NCBI GenBank assembly: GCA_035315885.1
Contig: DATFXM010000106.1
Location: 1-13,265 of the forward strand
Length of the DNA: 13,265 bases
Direction of reading: 5' to 3'
Source: DATFXM01 sp035315885
GTDB taxonomy: Bacteria > Acidobacteriota > Blastocatellia > UBA7656
In this document: positions 7,279-13,265 of the stretch, one piece after another
Numbering within the stretch: position 1 is the stretch's first letter
Layout of the letters: the number at the start of each line of letters is the position of its first letter
The notes under the pieces: generated by a model
What the model was told of the DNA's origin: nothing
The model's input: the letters and a program-made list of their open reading frames with translations, nothing else
The model's database searches: none
Position numbers and translations under genes: made by a program

Positions 7279-9186
7279 TTAGATGGGTTGATCGAGGAAG
7301 ACGCGGTGCCAGAGTTCGAGGGTTAGAAGCTGAAATATCTTCAGCGCATTGTCTTCGCGTCCGGCACGATTGTCGTCGATCAACCGGCGCACTGCGGCAT
7401 ACTTGAAGTATCCGCGATTCCGGATGCTGGACTCGCTCAACATATCATCGACCATCTCGCGTAGCTCACCAACTAGCCAGGCGCGAATCGGCGCGCTGAA
7501 CCCAGCCTTCTTGCGATGGACGATCTCGCGAGGCAGCCACGCTTCTGCCGCACGCTTCATGATGTACTTCCGCGTCAATCGCTTCAGCTTGAGCCGTGCC
7601 GGTATTCGCGCGGCCAACTCAACCAACTGGTGATCCAACAGTGGAACCCTGACTTCCGTTGCCGACGCCATGCTGGTTTTGTCGGTGTAGGTCAAGTTGA
7701 GGCACGGCAGAAACAGCTTGAGGTCGATGTACAGCATCTGGTTGACAAAATCTTGATCTGACACGCGGTCGAAAAACCGCCGGTGCTCGCGGTACGGATC
7801 AAAGCCCTCGGAAGCCAACCTCAGCTCACCACCATAAAAATCGAGCTTCTCTTGAGCGGAGAAGTAGGTGCCAAACCCCAGAAAGCGTTCGCGCTCAGGC
7901 AGCGCGGCCGAACGCGCAAGCTTCTTGGCATTTCGAAACAGGGCGTTGAACCTGCCCGGCCTGGCGCCGGGCAGCGCGCCGATCAGCGGTTTCGAAATGA
8001 ATTCGGGAACCAGGTTGTAAGCGTTCGCAACCCTGACCGCCGCATGGCGCGGATAACCCGCGAACACTTCGTCCCCGCCCATCCCGGAAAGCAGGACAGT
8101 GAGACGTTCCCTCGCCGCGCGGCAGATCAGATAACTGGTGATGATCGCCGGATCTGCTATCGGCTCGTCCATGTGATAGACGAGCTTCGGTAGAAACTCG
8201 ATTACGCTCGGCTCGAGCAGGTGTTCCTGATAGTCGGTGTTGAACTGCTGGCCAACGATCCTCGCGTATTTGACGTCGTCTTCCTGAATGTCATACGAGA
8301 GGTCGCGCTTGTTGAAACCGAATGTGTACGTAGTGATCTCTCGAGCTCCGCTATCGCTCATCAGCGCGACTACGGTAGAGGAGTCCAGCCCGCCCGACAG
8401 AAACGCGCCGAGCGGCACATCGGCCAGCATCTGAGCCCGCACGCTTTCAGCTATCTGATCCCTTATCCTGCTGGTCCATTCACCTTCACTGATCGAGTGT
8501 TCCTCGTCAAACTTCAAGTCCCAGTACTCCGAAACCCGTACCTGCCCCTCGCGGTAGACCAGATAACTTGCCGGAGGTAGCTTGAAGACTCCTTTGAACA
8601 TCGTTGTCGGATCAGGGGTCCAGAGAAAAGTCATGAACTGATCGAGCGCCGCAAGATCGACTTCGCGCTGCAAGCCCGGCAACTCCAGAAGCGACTTTAT
8701 CTCGGAAGCAAACGCGAGACTCTCTGGAAGGTGAACGTAATAGAACGGCTTGATGCCAAGGCGGTCGCGAGCCGCGAACAGACTATCATCGCGTGAGTCC
8801 CAAATGGCGAACGCGAACATTCCGTTGAGCCGGTTCAGACACTCGTAACCCCATTCGAGATAGGCATAGATGATCACTTCAGCGTCAGTGTCCGATCGAA
8901 ACCTGTAGCCGAGGTTTTCAAGCTCGCTCCGAATGCTTCTGAAGTTGTAGATCTCCCCGTTGTAAGTCAGCCAGACCCGCTGCTGGTCATCGCTCATCGG
9001 TTCCTGACCCGCCGCCGAGAGATCGATGATCGACAGCCGCAGGTGTCCGAGTCCAATCGCCTCCCCAGATCGCGAACTCGTCAGATACACACCCCGGTCG
9101 TCGGGACCGCGGTGAGAAATGCGGTCAAGCATTCTCGTCAACAGCGGTTCGTTAGCTTGACCTACGATGCCGCAGATGCCGCACAT
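7279..9186 (-). CDS. asnB: Glutamine-hydrolysing asparagine synthetase family amidotransferase
   Basis: Class II (Ntn) glutamine amidotransferase fused to an ATP-dependent synthetase domain, 635 aa, the usual size of AsnB-type proteins in surface-glycan loci. The start MCGICGIVG leaves Cys2 as the glutaminase nucleophile, and SHRGPDDRG, LGHLRLSIIDLS and TYNGEIYNF are glutaminase landmarks. The synthetase domain shows the pyrophosphate loop SGGLDSS (264-270), SGMGGDEVFAGYPRH, and the C-terminal block EVRVPLLDHQLVELAARIP. All catalytic elements appear intact. Real asparagine synthesis is possible, but homologues in polysaccharide loci are proposed to amidate uronic acids or other sugar carboxylates. 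Here the neighbours are a uronate-type epimerase, a methyltransferase and glycosyltransferases, which favours the second role. It follows the GT-C gene by 42 bp and precedes the methyltransferase by 6 bp. GAGG lies about 13 bases before the ATG, too far for an ideal Shine-Dalgarno. Confidence 0.93.
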   Translation of the reverse strand: MCGICGIVGQANEPLLTRMLDRISHRGPDDRGVYLTSSRSGEAIGLGHLRLSIIDLSAAGQEPMSDDQQRVWLTYNGEIYNFRSIRSELENLGYRFRSDTDAEVIIYAYLEWGYECLNRLNGMFAFAIWDSRDDSLFAARDRLGIKPFYYVHLPESLAFASEIKSLLELPGLQREVDLAALDQFMTFLWTPDPTTMFKGVFKLPPASYLVYREGQVRVSEYWDLKFDEEHSISEGEWTSRIRDQIAESVRAQMLADVPLGAFLSGGLDSSTVVALMSDSGAREITTYTFGFNKRDLSYDIQEDDVKYARIVGQQFNTDYQEHLLEPSVIEFLPKLVYHMDEPIADPAIITSYLICRAARERLTVLLSGMGGDEVFAGYPRHAAVRVANAYNLVPEFISKPLIGALPGARPGRFNALFRNAKKLARSAALPERERFLGFGTYFSAQEKLDFYGGELRLASEGFDPYREHRRFFDRVSDQDFVNQMLYIDLKLFLPCLNLTYTDKTSMASATEVRVPLLDHQLVELAARIPARLKLKRLTRKYIMKRAAEAWLPREIVHRKKAGFSAPIRAWLVGELREMVDDMLSESSIRNRGYFKYAAVRRLIDDNRAGREDNALKIFQLLTLELWHRVFLDQPI

Positions 9187-9228
9187 TTGATCCGTTAACC
9201 TCGAATCCTGGACTGCAGATTTGCCGCG

Positions 9229-10797
9229 TCACTGGCGCGAGCCATCGACCGGTCTTACCTCAACATACAAAGCTGGAGCGTTCGGCGCTTCGACCTCGAT
9301 GACCCGATTGGTTGTTCTGGCTGACAGCCAGTCATTGCCCACCAGCTTAGCCGCACTTCTGTTCAACCAAACGTTGCCGCCCTGATTATAGGTTGCCGAG
9401 ATGTCGCTATCCAGACCCGATAGCGTGGACCGCGAAAGTCTGTGCCAATCGCTCGAAGGGTTGAAGTATTCAAAGGCAGTGTCCGCCTCGTTCCGATCTG
9501 CAAAAAAGACCACCGTATGATCATCCCATCCTGTTCGCCGAGCCGCTTCCACAAGCGCATTCGAGTCCGATCGCATGTTTGGCGCAATGAACAACGCGAG
9601 ATTCAGTAGTCCAAGACTAACAAGGCAGAGACCGAACCTCAGGCGCCGGTTGAAGATTGCTGAACCGAATAACGACCTTCTCAATCGGCTCAACGCGACC
9701 GCAACAAGCACGGCGATTGCGGGCACGTAAAAGACTCTGTAGTACGTTTGCCACGGCTCCCAGAACAGAAGAAAGCCGGCGTATACCAGAATCCAGACGA
9801 CGGCTATCGCGACCACGCGCCCGGGCTTGAGCGCTGGTTTTCCTTCGAAGTTGAGAGACGTTTCGTGAGGGACTTCGGAGCGTTTTGCCATCAACGCTGC
9901 GAGGACGCAAACCAAAAGAACGAGCATTGCCAGCAAAGCCCCTATCAGCAGACCTGTTTCAAGAAGCGAGTGGTGACTGAGTAGTAGCTTCAGGCTGTGT
10001 ACCACTACCAGGTCGAGGTGGCCTCTTCCGATTGCTGAAAAGCCGGGCAGCGGGTTCATCGATGCAGAAACCCCGGCTGGGTTAGATCCAGCCCAGCGGA
10101 TGACCTCGAAGGGACTTGTGAGTCTGTGAAAGGCTGCCGCGCAAAGATAATAGGCTCCGAAAGTCAATCCACAGGAACTCAAGATTAGCCCTGTCAGGAA
10201 TCGTGTCTTGTCCACGGCTACCGGCGCGAACCAGGCGGCCAACAGGGCCGCCGGTAAAAACAGTGCTGCCAGCTCGTGAGTTGTCATTGCAATGCCGAGC
10301 GCAGGTCCGGCGAGGTACCACTTCGCCGCTTGGCTCACCAGGTTGTCGAATGCCAACAGAACAAAAAGAATCGAGAGGATGTAAGCATCCGCATCAGTGG
10401 ACAGCTTCCACCACACCGCGGACGTTGCCAATAGGGAAGCCGCCAGCACCGAGGATTTGTTATGACCGGTGAGACGATGCGCCGATCGGTATAAGACCGC
10501 TACTGCCGCGGCTCCGGCAAACGCATTCGCGATTCTTAACAGATCAAGCGCTCGGACCGGAACTGCGAGGGCCTGTGCTGCCCGGTAGAGAAGATAGCCT
10601 GCGGCGTTGTACAGCAGATGATTCTGATGAAACAGAAGTGAAGAATCGCGCGAACCGCTTGCGACCTTTTCGATCTGCAGCGCAAACGTAATACCGTCCC
10701 AGTAGAAGTTCGCCGTCGGGGTTAGAAGGTAGAGGAGAAGGCACGCGCAGAAGACAACTAGAGTCGTGCGGGCCTTGCGATTCGAAGCAGGGCTCAT
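9229..10797 (-). CDS. Polytopic membrane protein, probable GT-C type glycosyltransferase
   Basis: 522 aa with about ten hydrophobic spans, among them residues 12-27, 85-105, 115-135, 160-190 and 200-220, several more in 275-400, and a soluble C-terminal part of about 110 residues. A short loop after the first helix contains an acidic residue in the context NFYWDGITFALQI, and a later one has STDADAYIL. Acidic residues in the first periplasmic loop are what GT-C enzymes (PMT/ArnT/DUF2723-like) use for catalysis. I do not recognise a named family with certainty. If it is GT-C, it would take sugar from a polyprenyl-phosphate donor, matching the GT2 enzyme in the same run. The ATG overlaps the cupin stop (ATGA, 10794-10797), so the two proteins are probably made together. 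A flippase or polymerase is an alternative. Confidence 0.65.
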   Translation of the reverse strand: MSPASNRKARTTLVVFCACLLLYLLTPTANFYWDGITFALQIEKVASGSRDSSLLFHQNHLLYNAAGYLLYRAAQALAVPVRALDLLRIANAFAGAAAVAVLYRSAHRLTGHNKSSVLAASLLATSAVWWKLSTDADAYILSILFVLLAFDNLVSQAAKWYLAGPALGIAMTTHELAALFLPAALLAAWFAPVAVDKTRFLTGLILSSCGLTFGAYYLCAAAFHRLTSPFEVIRWAGSNPAGVSASMNPLPGFSAIGRGHLDLVVVHSLKLLLSHHSLLETGLLIGALLAMLVLLVCVLAALMAKRSEVPHETSLNFEGKPALKPGRVVAIAVVWILVYAGFLLFWEPWQTYYRVFYVPAIAVLVAVALSRLRRSLFGSAIFNRRLRFGLCLVSLGLLNLALFIAPNMRSDSNALVEAARRTGWDDHTVVFFADRNEADTAFEYFNPSSDWHRLSRSTLSGLDSDISATYNQGGNVWLNRSAAKLVGNDWLSARTTNRVIEVEAPNAPALYVEVRPVDGSRQ

Positions 10798-11183
10798 CGA
10801 GGCGTTTCGCCGCCCTCAGGCCCGTAGAAGACCACCCATACCACTATGTCATCGGTAAAGTCCTCGAAGCGATGTTCTACGCCGGCGGGTACAAACAGAA
10901 AGTCTCCCGGGCCAAATTCGTGTCGCTGTTCATCGTTTACAAACCAGCCTCTGCCGGAAACCACGATGTAGACTTCATCCTGCTTATGCGATGTTTGAGT
11001 ATCGGGATTTTGCGGCGCGTAGATTTCTACCAGCAGGCTTCCATTTCTGAACACCGGGGCAAATCGCTTGCCGTCGCTGCTGGGCAAGAGCCGCAACGCA
11101 TCCATCAACGTCACGCGATTGGGCAGTGTCACGCGCTTGGGCTCGGCCGTCCGAAATTCCGCGTGCTGTTTGAGTTCACTCAT
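10794..11183 (-). CDS. Small single-domain cupin protein
   Basis: 129 aa, one cupin_2 barrel. Motif 1 is TSHKQDEVYIVVSGRG: His, Glu and the terminal Gly are in the usual spacing, but the first His of the HxH pair is Thr. Motif 2 is GDFLFVPAGVEHRF, with the Pro, Gly and metal-binding His in place and Asp where Asn is usual. Three of four common metal ligands (His, Glu, His) are therefore retained. Members of this family can be sugar isomerases, dioxygenases or non-enzymatic sensors, and nothing here decides between them. It begins 8 bp after ubiA and its stop overlaps the start of the GT-C-like gene, placing it at the junction between the quinone genes and the glycan genes. No clear Shine-Dalgarno is seen, so it probably relies on coupling to ubiA translation. 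Confidence 0.85.
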   Translation of the reverse strand: MSELKQHAEFRTAEPKRVTLPNRVTLMDALRLLPSSDGKRFAPVFRNGSLLVEIYAPQNPDTQTSHKQDEVYIVVSGRGWFVNDEQRHEFGPGDFLFVPAGVEHRFEDFTDDIVVWVVFYGPEGGETPR

Positions 11184-11191
11184 CGGAATAC

Positions 11192-12079
11192 TCAGCGCTG
11201 GTGAAACAGGAGTACGTCGCCTGCAATGGTGATAAACAGAATGACACTGACAAGGGCGTTTGTGGTAAAGAATGCGGCATTCATCCGGGACAGGTCGTTC
11301 GCCTTCACGATGCTATGCTGGTAAAACAGGAGTGCGCCCGTAGCAATCACTCCCGCAAGCCCGACCCCACCAAGCTTCGCCGAAAGAAAAAACAGAATGA
11401 GCACCGTGAACATAAGCAGGTGAATGCCGCGCGCCACCCAAAGCGCCCGGCCGATGCCTAGCTTGCTCGGGATCGAATGCAAACCGGACTGACGGTCGAA
11501 ATCATAGTCCTGGCAGGCATACAAGACGTCGAAGCCTGCGGTCCACAGCATCACCGACAGCGACAACAGCAGTGGCGTAGCTTCGAGCTTACCCTGAATT
11601 GCCAGCCACGCGCCGCTCGGCGCAATCGCAAGGCACCAACCGAGAACAAAATGCGACAGAGATGTAAACCGCTTTGTGAACGAATAGAGGAATATCGATG
11701 CCAGTGCTATCGGCGACAATATCAACGTGAGAAAATTCAAGCGGGCCGCTGCAAATAGAAAGACAACCGCCGCGGCGATGGTAAATGCCCAGGCAAAGTT
11801 AAGGTCGAGATGGCCGGCCGGCAACGCCCGCCCTGCGGTGCGTGGATTCTCGGCATCGATTCGGCGATCAGCGATGCGATTGAAAGTCATCGCCGCAGAT
11901 CGCGCGCCAATCATCGCTACGGTTATCCAAAGGAACTTTGAAATCCAGAACGAAGCGGGCTGCGAGGGCAGACTACTGGCGGCAAGCGTTGCGCCGAGAA
12001 ACGCGAATGGCAGCGCGAAGAGGGTGTGCTCGATCTTTATCATCTCGAGCGTGATCTTTAGTCTCTGTGCAACGCTCAT
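11192..12079 (-). CDS. ubiA: UbiA family prenyltransferase (4-hydroxybenzoate polyprenyltransferase-like, MqnP type)
   Basis: Integral membrane aromatic prenyltransferase, 295 aa, eight to nine hydrophobic helices. The first Asp-rich motif is NRIADRRIDAENPRTAGR (about 66-83) and the second is DYDFDRQSGLHSIPSK, which together bind Mg and the prenyl diphosphate. The segment after the first motif (RALPAGHL) is characteristic of the UbiA branch. This form, paired with ubiX and without ubiquinone genes around it, resembles the enzyme used in the futalosine route to menaquinone, which attaches the polyprenyl tail to 1,4-dihydroxy-6-naphthoate; ubiquinone biosynthesis cannot be excluded. It starts 21 bp after ubiX. 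GGAG is present but about 14 bases before the ATG. No UbiD/MqnL decarboxylase is in the window. Confidence 0.93.
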   Translation of the reverse strand: MSVAQRLKITLEMIKIEHTLFALPFAFLGATLAASSLPSQPASFWISKFLWITVAMIGARSAAMTFNRIADRRIDAENPRTAGRALPAGHLDLNFAWAFTIAAAVVFLFAAARLNFLTLILSPIALASIFLYSFTKRFTSLSHFVLGWCLAIAPSGAWLAIQGKLEATPLLLSLSVMLWTAGFDVLYACQDYDFDRQSGLHSIPSKLGIGRALWVARGIHLLMFTVLILFFLSAKLGGVGLAGVIATGALLFYQHSIVKANDLSRMNAAFFTTNALVSVILFITIAGDVLLFHQR

Positions 12080-12100
12080 CGGTCGATGATGAACTCCGGT

Positions 12101-12715
12101 TCAGCTCCTCTTCAGCGAATCCCCGTGCCAGACTGTTTCCTGTGAGTGTTGCAGCCCGAGGTGATCCATCACGCGATAGATAAAGTGGTCGACCATCGCG
12201 ATTATGTCTGCCGGACGGTTGTAGAACGCCGGCATCGCCGGAACGATCATCGCTCCCGCCTGCCGAAGTCTGAGCAAGTTTTCCAGATGGATCGAGGACA
12301 GTGGCGTCTCGCGCGGCACTAGAACCAGCCTTCGCCCTTCTTTAAGACAGACGTCGGCTGCTCGGTGCAGGAGGTTCCGCGAAGCACCCGAGGCGAGGAC
12401 ACCGACCGTAGCAGACGAACAGGGGATTATGACCATCGCGTCTACCGGATAAGAGCCGGAAGCTATGGATGCGCCTATATCGCCCGGGTGAAAGACAATG
12501 GTCTTGATCGATGGTTTACCGATGAGTTCGGCGATCATCTGTTCGGTGTCGGCGTTTTGACTGACGTCCAGTTCGTCGCTGATAACGCGGCGTCCGGGGC
12601 CGCTCACCACGAGGTTGATCTGTCGGACCTCGATGCTGTTTTCGAGTTGAATCAGGAGGCGTTGAGCGTAGATTGCGCCGCTTGCGCCGCTGATACCGAC
12701 GGTGATCGTCTTCAT
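12101..12715 (-). CDS. ubiX: UbiX family flavin prenyltransferase
   Basis: Makes prenylated FMN, the cofactor of UbiD-type decarboxylases, from reduced FMN and dimethylallyl phosphate. Length 204 aa is typical. The N-terminus VGISGASGAIYA (6-17) is the flavin phosphate-binding loop. The conserved core VIIPCSSATVGVLASGASRN is followed by VLVPRETPLSSIHLENLLRL and GAMIVPAMPAFYNRP, almost diagnostic for UbiX. The protein appears complete and active. It is the first gene of the nine-gene run and is followed by ubiA after 21 bp. Its 5' side is unusual: only 35 bp separate the ATG from a block of heptad repeats, and a TACAAT sits 7 bases before the ATG, so the message may have almost no leader. No UbiD partner is present in the window. 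Confidence 0.95.
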   Translation of the reverse strand: MKTITVGISGASGAIYAQRLLIQLENSIEVRQINLVVSGPGRRVISDELDVSQNADTEQMIAELIGKPSIKTIVFHPGDIGASIASGSYPVDAMVIIPCSSATVGVLASGASRNLLHRAADVCLKEGRRLVLVPRETPLSSIHLENLLRLRQAGAMIVPAMPAFYNRPADIIAMVDHFIYRVMDHLGLQHSQETVWHGDSLKRS

Positions 12716-12722
12716 CAGCCGT

Positions 12723-12728
12723 ATTGTA
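12723..12728 (-). promoter_or_regulatory. Possible -10 element directly before ubiX
   Basis: TACAAT on the minus strand ends 7 bases before the ubiX ATG and shares the 11-mer GCCGCTACAAT with the candidate DHH promoter. The -35 position (TTCCGT at 17 bp) is poor. If used, the transcript would be nearly leaderless, consistent with the lack of a Shine-Dalgarno. Weak evidence. Confidence 0.22.
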
Positions 12729-12750
12729 GCGGCGGCCAGCGGGGAACGGA

Positions 12751-12819
12751 AGTTCTGAGTTCTGAGTTCTGAGTGCGAGTGCTGAGTTCTGAGTGCTGAG
12801 TCCTAAGTGCCGAGTGCCA
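12751..12819. repeat. Ten degenerate 7-bp repeats (consensus AGTKCTG)
   Basis: Reading the plus strand from 12751: AGTTCTG three times, a 6-base AGTGCG, then AGTGCTG, AGTTCTG, AGTGCTG, AGTCCTA, AGTGCCG and AGTGCCA. The first copies are exact and the last three have drifted. The block touches the first hairpin of the array to the right (12818) and ends 35 bp before the ubiX start. The period of seven and the TTCTG core are shared with the TTTCTGG repeats at both ends of the inverted repeat at 1872-2107. Confidence 0.9.
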
Positions 12820-12910
12820 ACCCCGAAGGGGTTGCAGATCAGAGCCCAGGGTTGCCGTCCGCGGCTACCCCGGGTGGATGATCAAAGATGAAACAACCCC
12901 AACGGGGTTG
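12818..12910. repeat. Diverged inverted copy of the two-hairpin repeat unit
   Basis: A small hairpin (12818-12834, CAACCCC-GAA-GGGGTTG), 10 bases, a 30-nt hairpin (12845-12874), 19 bases, and a second small hairpin (12894-12910). The large hairpin is the reverse complement of the one in the array to the right, with one base changed so that one pair of its stem is lost. Spacer lengths of 10 and 19 equal those of the array in mirrored order, although the spacer bases differ. The small hairpin at 12894 is shared with the first direct unit, so the inverted unit and the array meet head to head. Confidence 0.85.
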
Positions 12911-13265
12911 GATTCGATTCTTGCGTTGTCCCAGGGTAGCCGCGGACGGCAACCCTGGGCTGTGGGACGCAACCCCAACGGGGTTGGATTCGATTCTTGC
13001 GTTGTCCCAGGGTAGCCGCGGACGGCAACCCTGGGCTGTGGGACGCAACCCCTTCGGGGTTGGATTCGATTCTTGCGTTGTCCCAGGGTAGCCGCGGACG
13101 GCAACCCTGGGCTGTGGGACGCAACCCCTTTCGGGGTTGGATTCGATTCTTGCGTTGTCCCAGGGTAGCCGCGGACGGCAACCCTGGGCTGTGGGACGCA
13201 ACCCCTTTCGGGGTTGGATTCGATTCTTGCGTTGTCCCAGGGTAGCCGCGGACGGCAACCCTGGG
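12894..13265. repeat. Tandem array of 76-77 bp two-hairpin repeats, continuing past the right edge
   Basis: Five units, the last incomplete. The GGATTCG landmark recurs at 12910, 12986, 13062, 13139 and 13216, giving spacings of 76, 76, 77 and 77. Each unit is: small hairpin (CAACCCC, loop, GGGGTTG); a 19-nt spacer GATTCGATTCTTGCGTTGT; a 30-nt hairpin with stems CCCAGGGT/ACCCTGGG and GCCG/CGGC, an A-A mismatch between them and loop CGGA; then the 10-nt spacer CTGTGGGACG. Large hairpins lie at 12930-12959, 13006-13035, 13082-13111, 13159-13188 and 13236-13265. Spacers and stems are identical in all copies; only the small loop varies (AAC, AAC, TTC, TTTC, TTTC). No gene is supported here. Confidence 0.95.

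Noticed and set aside
12839..13258. Repeat-containing protein(s) on the minus strand across the array
   Set aside because: Frames exist only because the repeat lacks stops; the period is not a multiple of three, so the peptide repeats change frame, and no ribosome binding site or conserved fold is seen.
12894..13265. CRISPR array
   Set aside because: Period of 76-77 bp with identical 'spacers' in all copies; no variable spacers and no cas genes. It is a tandem palindromic repeat.

Overview
The window reads as a stretch of a moderately GC-rich, Gram-negative-type bacterial chromosome. Every gene I can support lies on the minus strand, so transcription runs right to left. A menaquinone-type UbiX/UbiA pair, a lipid-linked glycan gene run, and abundant intergenic palindromic and heptad repeats would fit an Acidobacteriota (Blastocatellia-like) or similar soil/sediment lineage. 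That placement is inference from gene style; there is no rRNA or marker gene here.

Layout from right (upstream) to left. (1) 12818-13265: a tandem array of 76-77 bp units, each built of two hairpins, running off the right edge and preceded on its left by one diverged inverted unit. (2) 12751-12819: ten degenerate 7-bp repeats directly in front of ubiX. (3) 12715-3547: nine tightly packed genes: ubiX, a UbiA prenyltransferase, a cupin, a polytopic GT-C-like membrane protein, an AsnB-type amidotransferase, a SAM methyltransferase, a UDP-uronate/hexose epimerase, an ArnC/GtrB/DPM1-like GT2 and a WecG/TagA/CpsF GT26. Gaps are 2 to 44 bp, with two ATGA stop/start overlaps. (4) 3546-3301: a non-coding gap with a plausible promoter. 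(5) 3300-2113: a DHH/DHHA1 phosphoesterase. (6) 1872-2107: a 236-bp near-palindrome filling the gap to the next gene. (7) 1801-296: a Tat-exported flavin amine oxidase. (8) 193 to beyond the left edge: the start of a small exported protein, incomplete here.

How the genes fit together: ubiX and ubiA supply two steps of quinone biosynthesis (flavin cofactor prenylation and polyprenylation of a 4-hydroxybenzoate-like ring). The seven genes after them look like a cell-surface glycan module: nucleotide-sugar epimerisation, probable amidation and methylation, sugar transfer to a polyprenyl phosphate (GT2), use of lipid-linked sugar by a membrane GT-C enzyme, and a GT26 transferase building a lipid-linked saccharide. 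The combination of uronate-type epimerase and AsnB suggests an amidated uronic acid, but this is a hypothesis.

I did not find a convincing new defence system or mobile element. The most unusual signals are the repeats: the two-hairpin array with spacing conserved even in its inverted diverged unit, and the large composite inverted repeat between the DHH and amine oxidase genes.
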